From Bacillota bacterium (lineage in GTDB: Bacteria > Bacillota > Sulfobacillia > JAIMAT01), in the NCBI GenBank assembly GCA_029960955.1, contig JASBVS010000002.1:1-64000 (forward strand): DNA of 64,000 nt, written 5' to 3'. This document shows, one piece after another, positions 57,368 to 64,000 of this stretch. The stretch's first letter is position 1, and the number at the start of each line of letters is the position of its first letter. Made by a program: the position numbers and the translations under genes. The notes under the pieces were generated by a model, which searched no databases, had not been told where the DNA came from, and saw only the letters and a list, made by a program, of their open reading frames with translations.

Positions 57368-60300
57368 ATGTTCAAAGCAATGCGCCCACTCGCCGCCGCC
57401 TTGATGGCGGCGGTTCTTGTTATTGGCTCGGTGGTCAGCGCCTTCGCGCCCACCGCCCTTGCGGACGCTGGGAGCCCCACGATCACCACCACGTCGCTTC
57501 CCGATGGGCAGGTAGGCCAGCCCTATTCGGCGACGCTCCAGGCCACCGGTGGGACTCCACCCTACGCCTGGTCTGTCGCCAGCGGTAGCCTGCCGGACGG
57601 GCTGACACTGGACAGCTCCACAGGCGCCATCGGCGGCACGCCGACGGCGGCGGGGAGCTTCACGTTCGCCGTCCAAGTGGCCGACAGCGCGGGAAGCACC
57701 GCAGAGACGAACCTAGCCATCACCATCTCCCCTGCACCATCAGCGCCAACGGTTGATGCGGACAAGTCGACGGTGACGGCCAACCCGACCTCGGTTCCCG
57801 CGGACGGGACGACGGCCTCGACGGTGACCGTCACGGTCAACGACTCCGGCGGCAACCCGATCCAGGGCGTGACGGTGACGCTGGCCGGCAACGGCGGCAC
57901 CAGCTCCACCATCAGCCCGTCGAGCGCCACGACGGACGCCAACGGCCAGGCCGCCTTCCAGGTGACGGACAGCACGCCCGAGACGGTGACCTACACGGCC
58001 ACCGCGGGCGGCGTGCAGATCGCCCAGACGGCGCAGGTTACGTTCACGAGTCAGGCTTCGCAGCCGTCGGGGAGCCTCACGATCTCAACTAAAACGTTTT
58101 ACGGAGTGCCATCCAATGCTGAAGTGGGGGTATTCTACACAGGCGAGCTTGCGGTTTCCGGCGGGGTCTCACCATACACGTGGTCGGCCACCGGGTTGCC
58201 GGCGGGGCTCACAATTATTCCAGACGACGCCACCGATGTCGCATTTATCCAAGGCATGCCGTCCGCGGCTGGTGACTACGCCGCGCACATCACCGTGACA
58301 GACGTGGACGGCCAGAGCGCATCCATGGACATCTCCATCCACGTGATCCCGGGGCCGAGCATCATCATGCACCACCAATGGGGTACGGTGGATCTCCTAC
58401 CAGGCGCGGAGGTCGGGGCACCGTACGACTACCGCCCGACCGTTACAGGTGGTACGCCACCCTACACGTGGTCGGCGGACGGGCTGCCGGCCGGGCTCAG
58501 CATCGACCCATCCACGGGCGAGATCTCCGGCACCCTGTCCGCGGCCGGCGGAAGCTTCTCGATACGGGTGGTTGACGCGGCTGGTGCGGTTGCGTTTGAT
58601 CCAGCGGCCATCCCCGTCTACCCAATCACAGCTACGGTTGCATCAGGGAACTCTGATGCGCAGGTCGGGCAGGCGTACATGCTCACGCTCCAGGCGAGCG
58701 GTGGGTCGGGCGACTACGCTTGGTCGGCGGACGGGCTCCCAGATGGGCTCACGTTGCAGACCAGCAATGGTGCGCCGGACTACGCCGAGATCTCCGGAAC
58801 GCCGACCGTGGCCGGAGACTTTGCTGTGACAGTCACCGTGTCCGACCCCCAAGCCGACCCAAGCCAACCTGGCAGCCAAGCAACCATGACGCTCAGCATC
58901 CACGTCGCCCCGGCTCAGGCTGGAGGTCCGCAGATCACCACAACGACCCTCCCGACCGCCGTAAGGGGGCAGCCCTACTCGGCGCCGCTTCAGGCGACCG
59001 GCGGGCAACCGCCCTACACGTGGTCGGCCCCTAGTCTGTCCTGGGGTCTGTCTATCGATCCTGCCACTGGCGAGATCTCCGGCGAAGTCTCTCAGGACGC
59101 GCCGGGTCAGATCACCTTCAGCGTATCCGTGTCGGATACTGCTGGGCAAACCGGGTACGCGACACTCACCATCCCGGTGCTCTCGGGGCTCGCCATCACC
59201 ACCACGAGCCTGCCAGCTGGCGAGGTCGGGCAGCCGTACTCAGCCCAGCTCGAGGCCACCGGTGGGCAACCCCCGTACACGTGGTCGGCCACCAGCCTTC
59301 CGGACGGGCTCAGCGTTGATCCGTCCAGCGGGCTGATCACCGGAACGCCAGCTGCTGCGGGGATATATCAGGTGCAGGCGGCGGTCTCGGACACGGCCGG
59401 CCAACAAGCTGAGGCCGCGTTCACCCTGGTTGTCAGCCAAACGACCTCCACTAACCCAGTGCAGCAGCCCACCTCACTCACCATCACAACGACCGCGCTC
59501 CAGGATGCCACCGTCGGTGAACCCTACTCAGCCCAACTTCAAGCTGCTGGCGGGACTCCGCCATATACGTGGACCGCACCCTACGGACTGCCGTTCGCGT
59601 GGATGCAGCTCGATGCCAGCGGATCCATCTCCGGAACCCCGGATGTCGCCGGAAGCGGGACTGTGACGGTCCAGGTGACGGACTCGGCTGGCCAGACCGC
59701 GGTGGCGTCCTTGCCGTTTACTGTGGTGGCCGGTGCGGGCAACAACTCGTCTCCGATCATCACGCTTCCCTACCTTCCGACTGGCAAAGTCGGCGAGCCG
59801 TACCAGGCGGCGCTGCAGGCGACCGGTGGGCAACCGCCATACTCCTGGGCTGTGTCTGCTCTCCCAGATGGGCTCTCACTTGATCCATCGACCGGCGTGA
59901 TCTCCGGCATCCCTACGGTTGCCATGAGCAACCTCACCACCACCGTTACCGTGACAGACTCGGCCGGCGTGAAGTCCTCCCAGACGGTGACCATCACGAT
60001 CCTGCCCGCGGACCGGCCTGAACCGCCTCACATCGCGGCCACGGCTCTGCCCGATGGGACGGTCGGCCAGCCTTATGCGGAGGTCTTGGCGTCCTCCTGG
60101 CCTAGCCAGCCGCCCGCCGACGTGCAGCTGCGTTGGAGCGACTGCACGGCAGGGGTAACGGATGAGTGGCGGCAGTACTTGGAGGCCCAGGGTATCAACC
60201 CAGGCCTCCCGGACGGGCTCTCGCTTGACCCCTCGACCGGCGCGGTGACCGGCGTACCGACCGAGGCAGGCACATGGGAGGCGTGCGTGGAGCTCGACGT

Positions 60301-61663
60301 CTCCGACCCGTCCGGAGCGAACGGGTGGGTGCCGGCGGATTTCGCAAACATCGAGATTCGCATTCACTTTGCTCCCGTCCCGCCGGTGCCACCGCTCGTG
60401 GTGACGACCGGATACCTCCCGACCGGCTTCGTGGGCCAGCCATACTCGGCCGCCATCATGGCGGCGGGCGGCCAGCCGCCTTACACGTGGTCGGTAGGCG
60501 GGCTTCCGAACGGCCTGGCGCTCTCCGGCGATGAGATCACCGGCGCGCCCACGGCGGCCGGAGACTACGCCGTGACCCTCACGGTGACGGACTCGGCGGG
60601 TGCCACCGCGTCGCAGGTTGTCGAGCTGCGGGTGATCGAGCAGCCGCAGCCCGCTCCCGCGCCTACACCGGCGCCCGCCCCGCAGCCGCAGCAGCCGCAG
60701 CAGCAGACGGGCGAGATCAAGTCCGAAGACGGCGGCGTGACGGTGACGGCACCGGGCCAGTCAGGCGAGGTGAAGTCCGTCCCTGTCCAGGCCGGCACGC
60801 CGGTCGGCGACGGCCTTGAGGCGGCGTCGAACGTCTACGTTTTCGCCGGCGCTCTGATCGACGCCGACATCACCTTCGTCTACGATCCCGAGGTCTTCTA
60901 CCCAATGCTGCCGACCGGGATGCTGGCGGACCGCTTGGGTATCTACGCCTACTACGGCGGCCAGTGGCATTACGTCGGCGGCAAGGTCGACACGCAGGCT
61001 CACACAGTCTCCATCGCCGGGCTCAACCTGACCGACTTCCCGCAGGGCACGCAGTTCGCGGTCCTCGCCATGACGACGCGGTTCCACGACCTGCCCGACG
61101 CCGCCCACGCGGCCTGGTTTACCCGGCCGGTGGACGCGGCCGTCGGCCACCACGTCCTCTACGGCTACCCGGACGGCACCTTCCGGCCGGGCGCGCCGGT
61201 GACGCGGGCGGAGTTCGCCGCGATGCTCGCGCGGGCGCTCCACCTCGACGCGCCCGACGCGGCGAAGCAGACGTTCTCCGACGTGGCGCCCTCCTCGTGG
61301 GAGTTCGGCGCGGTCGAGGCCGCGGCCCAGGCGGGGCTCGTCAACGGCTACCCGGACGGGAGCTTCAAGCCCGACCGGCCCATCACCCGCGAGGAGCTGG
61401 CCGCGATGGTGGCCAGGGCGCTGGACTACGCGAGGTCGCACAAGGGCCTCTGGACGAAGGCCATGAAGGCCCCCGACCTCACACCGCCCGCCTGGGCGGA
61501 CGCCGACAAGGTGTCGGTCTGGGCGCGGGACGCCGTGACGGCGGCGGCCAAGGCCGGGATCGTCAACGGCTACCCTGACGGGAGCTTCAAGCCGCATGCG
61601 AACGCGACGCGCGCCGAAACCGCGGCGATGATGGCCAGGCTGATCGCGGACCTTGGCATCTGA
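57368..61663 (+). CDS. Giant Ig-like/SLH surface adhesin (1431 residues)
   Basis: ATG 57368 after GAGGTGAT. Signal peptide (to ~33), a He_PIG domain (~37-122), a Big_1-type domain (~130-225), about nine more He_PIG domains (~232-1120; pattern LP-x-G-x-VGQPYS...GG-x-PPYTW...GL-x-x-DPSTG-x-ISG), a Pro/Gln linker, a ~110-residue beta domain, and three C-terminal SLH domains (GYPDGTFRPG, NGYPDGSFKPD, NGYPDGSFKP). SLH domains bind pyruvylated cell-wall polymer and hold the protein in the S-layer; the Ig-like stalk would project adhesion sites outward. The similar repeats invite recombination. Confidence 0.95.
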   Translation: MFKAMRPLAAALMAAVLVIGSVVSAFAPTALADAGSPTITTTSLPDGQVGQPYSATLQATGGTPPYAWSVASGSLPDGLTLDSSTGAIGGTPTAAGSFTFAVQVADSAGSTAETNLAITISPAPSAPTVDADKSTVTANPTSVPADGTTASTVTVTVNDSGGNPIQGVTVTLAGNGGTSSTISPSSATTDANGQAAFQVTDSTPETVTYTATAGGVQIAQTAQVTFTSQASQPSGSLTISTKTFYGVPSNAEVGVFYTGELAVSGGVSPYTWSATGLPAGLTIIPDDATDVAFIQGMPSAAGDYAAHITVTDVDGQSASMDISIHVIPGPSIIMHHQWGTVDLLPGAEVGAPYDYRPTVTGGTPPYTWSADGLPAGLSIDPSTGEISGTLSAAGGSFSIRVVDAAGAVAFDPAAIPVYPITATVASGNSDAQVGQAYMLTLQASGGSGDYAWSADGLPDGLTLQTSNGAPDYAEISGTPTVAGDFAVTVTVSDPQADPSQPGSQATMTLSIHVAPAQAGGPQITTTTLPTAVRGQPYSAPLQATGGQPPYTWSAPSLSWGLSIDPATGEISGEVSQDAPGQITFSVSVSDTAGQTGYATLTIPVLSGLAITTTSLPAGEVGQPYSAQLEATGGQPPYTWSATSLPDGLSVDPSSGLITGTPAAAGIYQVQAAVSDTAGQQAEAAFTLVVSQTTSTNPVQQPTSLTITTTALQDATVGEPYSAQLQAAGGTPPYTWTAPYGLPFAWMQLDASGSISGTPDVAGSGTVTVQVTDSAGQTAVASLPFTVVAGAGNNSSPIITLPYLPTGKVGEPYQAALQATGGQPPYSWAVSALPDGLSLDPSTGVISGIPTVAMSNLTTTVTVTDSAGVKSSQTVTITILPADRPEPPHIAATALPDGTVGQPYAEVLASSWPSQPPADVQLRWSDCTAGVTDEWRQYLEAQGINPGLPDGLSLDPSTGAVTGVPTEAGTWEACVELDVSDPSGANGWVPADFANIEIRIHFAPVPPVPPLVVTTGYLPTGFVGQPYSAAIMAAGGQPPYTWSVGGLPNGLALSGDEITGAPTAAGDYAVTLTVTDSAGATASQVVELRVIEQPQPAPAPTPAPAPQPQQPQQQTGEIKSEDGGVTVTAPGQSGEVKSVPVQAGTPVGDGLEAASNVYVFAGALIDADITFVYDPEVFYPMLPTGMLADRLGIYAYYGGQWHYVGGKVDTQAHTVSIAGLNLTDFPQGTQFAVLAMTTRFHDLPDAAHAAWFTRPVDAAVGHHVLYGYPDGTFRPGAPVTRAEFAAMLARALHLDAPDAAKQTFSDVAPSSWEFGAVEAAAQAGLVNGYPDGSFKPDRPITREELAAMVARALDYARSHKGLWTKAMKAPDLTPPAWADADKVSVWARDAVTAAAKAGIVNGYPDGSFKPHANATRAETAAMMARLIADLGI

Positions 61664-61675
61664 TCTGACCGGACG

Positions 61676-61703
61676 GCGGGCGGCCCCTCATCGGGCCGCC
61701 CGC
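61676..61703 (+). terminator. Hairpin after the adhesin gene
   Basis: Perfect 11-bp stem GCGGGCGGCCC/GGGCCGCCCGC with a 6-nt loop, 12 bp after the stop; no U-tract. Confidence 0.6.
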
Positions 61704-61711
61704 TCCGGCTT

Positions 61712-61757
61712 CCCGCACCGCCCTGGAGCGCATCCAGGGCGGAACGGGCGGCCGGAG
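61712..61757 (+). ncRNA. 46-nt structured RNA element, copy 2
   Basis: CCCG-CACC, stem GCCCTGG/CCAGGGC with loop AGCGCAT, GGAA, CGGG, CGGCCGGAG. Relative to copy 1 a C-G pair is replaced by T-A (61724/61736) and a G-U pair by G-C, the mark of a conserved RNA fold. It precedes the small-protein operon at 61896. Confidence 0.6.
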
Positions 61758-61774
61758 CCGTGATATCTCGCCAC

Positions 61775-61793
61775 GCGACCAATGATTGGTCGC
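61775..61793. promoter_or_regulatory. Perfect 9-1-9 inverted repeat (operator candidate)
   Basis: GCGACCAAT-G-ATTGGTCGC. Same architecture (9-bp arms, one central base) as the operator at 47719-47737. No clear promoter boxes were seen next to it. Confidence 0.5.
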
Positions 61794-61895
61794 ACGGCGA
61801 TCAAACCGCCCACAGGACCATCATCCAGCCCGAGCGGGCCTTGGCGAGCTGGCGCCGGCCCGCGCGGCCCGCTGGATGCGAGGAGGTCGATGGAC

Positions 61896-62075
61896 ATGAG
61901 GCTCACGTCGAGACCGCGCGCGGGCGCGCGCCTCGCCGCGGCGGCCATCGCCCTGGCGCTGGCCCTGGCGCTGGTGGCCGGTGTCACGCTGGTGGCCCGG
62001 CTGCCCGCCGAGCCGATCCGCTCCGACGGGCCGTTCGCCGTGGTGGCCCTGGTGCCGTCGGTGGTCGACCCATGA
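61896..62075 (+). CDS. Small membrane or secreted protein
   Basis: 59 residues; ATG 61896 is 9 nt after AGGAGG. Basic start then a long hydrophobic segment (LAAAAIALALALALVAGVTL), with a short tail. Its TGA overlaps the next start. Function unknown. Confidence 0.55.
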   Translation: MRLTSRPRAGARLAAAAIALALALALVAGVTLVARLPAEPIRSDGPFAVVALVPSVVDP

Positions 62076-62431
62076 CCGCCGTGCGCGCGCGGGTCGGCCG
62101 CGCGCGGCTGGAACTGGAACCGGCCTTCAGCCCGTGGGCGAGGGCGCGGGGGCTCCTCGGCCGGGATGGCCTCGAGCCCGGCCGCGCCCTGTGGCTCCGC
62201 CCGTGTGGCTCCATCCACATGATCGGCATGCGCTTCCCAATTGACGTGATCTGGCTCGACCGGGGGAACCGGGTCCTGCGCATGGACCGCGACGTGCCGC
62301 CCGGGATCCGCGGCTTCCGGTCCTGCCCGGGCGCGCGGTCGGCGCTGGAGCTCGCGGCAGGCGGGGCGGACGGGATCGCCCCGGGCGACGAACTCGTCAT
62401 CGATGTCAGTGCGGCGGAACGAGAGGAGTGA
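62072..62431 (+). CDS. DUF192 family protein
   Basis: 119 residues; ATG 62072 overlaps the previous stop. FSPWARARGLLGRDGLEPG, LWLRPCGSIHMIGMRFPIDV and ALELAAGGADGIAPGDELVI are the conserved DUF192 segments (G-L-M-x-R and H-T-x-F-M-x-F-P-I-D-V equivalents). Usually secreted or periplasmic; role unknown, often near pilus or secretion genes. Confidence 0.88.
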   Translation: MTAVRARVGRARLELEPAFSPWARARGLLGRDGLEPGRALWLRPCGSIHMIGMRFPIDVIWLDRGNRVLRMDRDVPPGIRGFRSCPGARSALELAAGGADGIAPGDELVIDVSAAEREE

Positions 62432-62437
62432 CACGCG

Positions 62438-62755
62438 ATGTCGCCGCCGTTCGGCCTGAACCCGGTCGTCTGGACGGTGTTGGAGATCGCCATCGCCATC
62501 GCCATACTGCGCTGGCTAGGCGGACAGCTGAAAAAGCTCAGCCTCACGGGGGCCGCCATCCTGGCGGCCCTCTTCGTCATCTTCTTCATCCCAGGCGGGA
62601 TCCATCTCATCATGCGCTTCCTCACCGTCACGCTGCCGCAGGCGGTCCAGTGGGTGTGGGCGCATGCGCAGTCGGCCGCCGGGCAAGTGTCCGGTCCGCT
62701 CGGCCATCCGGCGGGCCCGCTGGCCGCGCCGCCGCCCGTGGGACCAAAGCCGTGA
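62438..62755 (+). CDS. Small two-helix membrane protein
   Basis: 105 residues, ATG 62438 after GAGAGGAGTG. Two hydrophobic helices (VVWTVLEIAIAIAILRWL and LTGAAILAALFVIFFIPGGI) and a Pro/Gly-rich tail. Directly upstream of the FtsK-like gene, so perhaps a conjugation accessory protein. No family recognised. Confidence 0.65.
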   Translation: MSPPFGLNPVVWTVLEIAIAIAILRWLGGQLKKLSLTGAAILAALFVIFFIPGGIHLIMRFLTVTLPQAVQWVWAHAQSAAGQVSGPLGHPAGPLAAPPPVGPKP

Positions 62756-62780
62756 CAGACGGGAGGGGAGGGACGGACAC

Positions 62781-64000
62781 ATGGGCATGAACGACTGGAT
62801 CGCGCTGGCCGTCGCAGCGGCGCTCATCTGGTTGGCGATGCCGAAGGGCCGACGGCGCGGGGCCGGATCCGCGGTACCCGCCGCGCCCGACCCGGTGCAG
62901 GCGGATGCGGCGCCATCCGCGCAGGCGTCCGCGACAGCATGGACCGGACCCGCCGCCACGGACGAGATCCCGCTGCCGCAGCTCGGCTCGGAGCCCGACT
63001 CGCCGGCGGCGTGGGCCGTCGCGCTCGCGATCCTCGCCGGGATCACGTGGGCGGCTTGGGGCCGGGTACCGGCGATATGGCTCGATGCCTGGGCGGCCGC
63101 CGTGAGCGCGTTCGCGGCGACCTGGGCGGCTTACCTCGACTGGGCGGTCGAGGCCCGGGCATGGCACCCGTCGGACTGGCTCAGGTTCCTGCCTCATCTG
63201 CCCACGTGGGCGCAGGCCTCCTTCAGCGGCGGCGACGCCGCTAAGGCGGCGGAGCGGGCGGCGTTCGAGGCGTGGTGCCACGAGGCCGAGGCGGCGCGGC
63301 GGAAGCGGCGGCTGGGTGCCTGGGCGCGGGCGGCGGCGGACAGGGCGGCGCGGCTCCTAGCCGCGAACCACCCAGGGCTCTTCGGTCCCGGGAAGCCCGG
63401 CGCGGGCGTGAAGATCGTAGGCGAAGCGGACGGGGAGGGCCGGGTGGCGCTGCGCCTGGCCTACCAAGGTGGCACGCCCATCGCGGCCGTCCATGACGCC
63501 TGGACGGGAATGGGCGCCTCGCCCCTCCTCGCCTACGCCCTCGGGCTGCTGCCAAGGGATGTGGCTATTGAGGAGCGCCCAGGCGGGCCGGTGATCCTCG
63601 TCTGGCCCGAAGGCCGCGGGGATGCACCCGTGGGAGCGCGGGATGCCGGCGGCAAGGAGATCCGCGTGCCGCTCCTGCCGAGGGCCACGGCCGATGCGGA
63701 CGCCGAATCGCCGTTGGGGCCCGGGCTCCCGCCGCTCTCGCTCCTGGCCGTCCCGGATGGCGGCCCAGCCAAGCGGTCGGAGCGGGACCTCGAGCGCCTG
63801 GCGTCGCGGGCGGTGGAGGAGCTGATCCTGCTCTCGGGCGTCCAGGTCGAGCCCGTGGGCGCGGTCGCCGGGGCATCGGTGCTCCAAGCCATCGTCCGCG
63901 TGCCCGCGGGCACCCAGGCGTCCAAGCTCGTCGCGCAGGCCGCGAACCTGGCTGCGGCCATCGGCTACCCGGCCGTCCGCATCGCCCCGGTCTTTGACTC
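62781..64000 (+). CDS. FtsK/TcpA-like DNA translocase, N-terminal part (coupling protein candidate)
   Basis: ATG 62781 after GGGAGGGGAGG; 406 codons to the window edge, still open. Two membrane helices (IALAVAAALIWLAMP; WAVALAILAGITWAAWG), a helical linker, then VKIVGEADGEGRVALRLAYQ and ELILLSGVQVEPVGAVAGAS with the terminal SKLVAQAANLAAAIGYPAVRIAPVFD. The last segment matches the alpha domain that precedes the motor in FtsK/SpoIIIE proteins. In Gram-positive conjugation FtsK-like TcpA/TcpB proteins deliver DNA to the VirB4 channel. The Walker motifs would lie beyond the window. Confidence 0.75.
   Translation, partial: MGMNDWIALAVAAALIWLAMPKGRRRGAGSAVPAAPDPVQADAAPSAQASATAWTGPAATDEIPLPQLGSEPDSPAAWAVALAILAGITWAAWGRVPAIWLDAWAAAVSAFAATWAAYLDWAVEARAWHPSDWLRFLPHLPTWAQASFSGGDAAKAAERAAFEAWCHEAEAARRKRRLGAWARAAADRAARLLAANHPGLFGPGKPGAGVKIVGEADGEGRVALRLAYQGGTPIAAVHDAWTGMGASPLLAYALGLLPRDVAIEERPGGPVILVWPEGRGDAPVGARDAGGKEIRVPLLPRATADADAESPLGPGLPPLSLLAVPDGGPAKRSERDLERLASRAVEELILLSGVQVEPVGAVAGASVLQAIVRVPAGTQASKLVAQAANLAAAIGYPAVRIAPVFD

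Noticed and set aside
1-64000. A prophage
   Set aside because: Recombinase, polymerase and tRNAs would suit a phage, but no capsid, portal, terminase, tail or lysis gene was found, while virB4, Tad and FtsK-like genes point to a conjugative element.

Overview
The window reads as the inside of a large conjugative plasmid or integrative element from a very GC-rich, single-membrane (Firmicutes-like) bacterium. Evidence for the host type: strong Shine-Dalgarno sites close to AGGAGGTGAT, frequent GTG starts, three S-layer homology domains on a giant secreted protein, and a Tad pilus locus with no outer-membrane secretin. A Symbiobacterium/Limnochordia/Thermaerobacter-type host would fit, but that is a guess from gene style. 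Nearly all genes lie on the + strand in tight, often overlapping operons; only four coding regions (17.7, 39.5-40.1 and 49.2-50.3 kb) run the other way or break the pattern. No capsid, tail or terminase gene was seen.

Left part (1-22.4 kb), DNA metabolism: the end of a tyrosine recombinase; an XRE-HTH/Cas4-like nuclease and a zinc-ribbon partner; tRNA-Thr(UGU) and tRNA-Trp; a primase and a DUF927 helicase; an iteron- and hairpin-rich candidate origin (6.5-7.1 kb); a RecD2-like helicase; a secreted serine protease; an HNR-repeat DNA-binding protein; family A DNA polymerase; sliding clamp; an intein-split C5 cytosine methyltransferase, an MT-A70 methyltransferase and a RecU-like resolvase. The element therefore brings much of its own replisome.

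Middle part (22.4-34 kb), mating machinery: a VirB2-like small membrane protein, a polytopic VirB6/TrbL-like protein, a VirB3/PrgI-like protein, VirB4 ATPase, a membrane-anchored lytic-transglycosylase-like protein, tRNA-Cys and tRNA-Thr(CGU), and a lipoprotein. The window ends (62.8-64 kb) inside an FtsK/TcpA-like translocase, the expected coupling protein.

Right part (34-62 kb), cell surface: secreted and membrane-anchored proteins, then a full Tad/Flp pilus locus (TadG-like, RcpC, TadZ, TadA, TadB, TadC, prepilin peptidase, TadE, two Flp pilins), two M50-like membrane proteases, an EAL-domain protein, and a repeated module of small membrane proteins plus secreted proteins that ends in a 1431-residue Ig-like/SLH adhesin. 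The working hypothesis is that a Tad pilus and S-layer adhesins provide cell contact for a VirB4/FtsK-type DNA transfer system.

The most unusual signals are: two element tRNAs with C instead of the near-invariant U at position 33; an intein exactly at the catalytic cysteine of a methyltransferase; an in-frame TAG and a frameshift in otherwise intact genes; and four families of duplicated structured non-coding elements, two of which show compensatory base changes.
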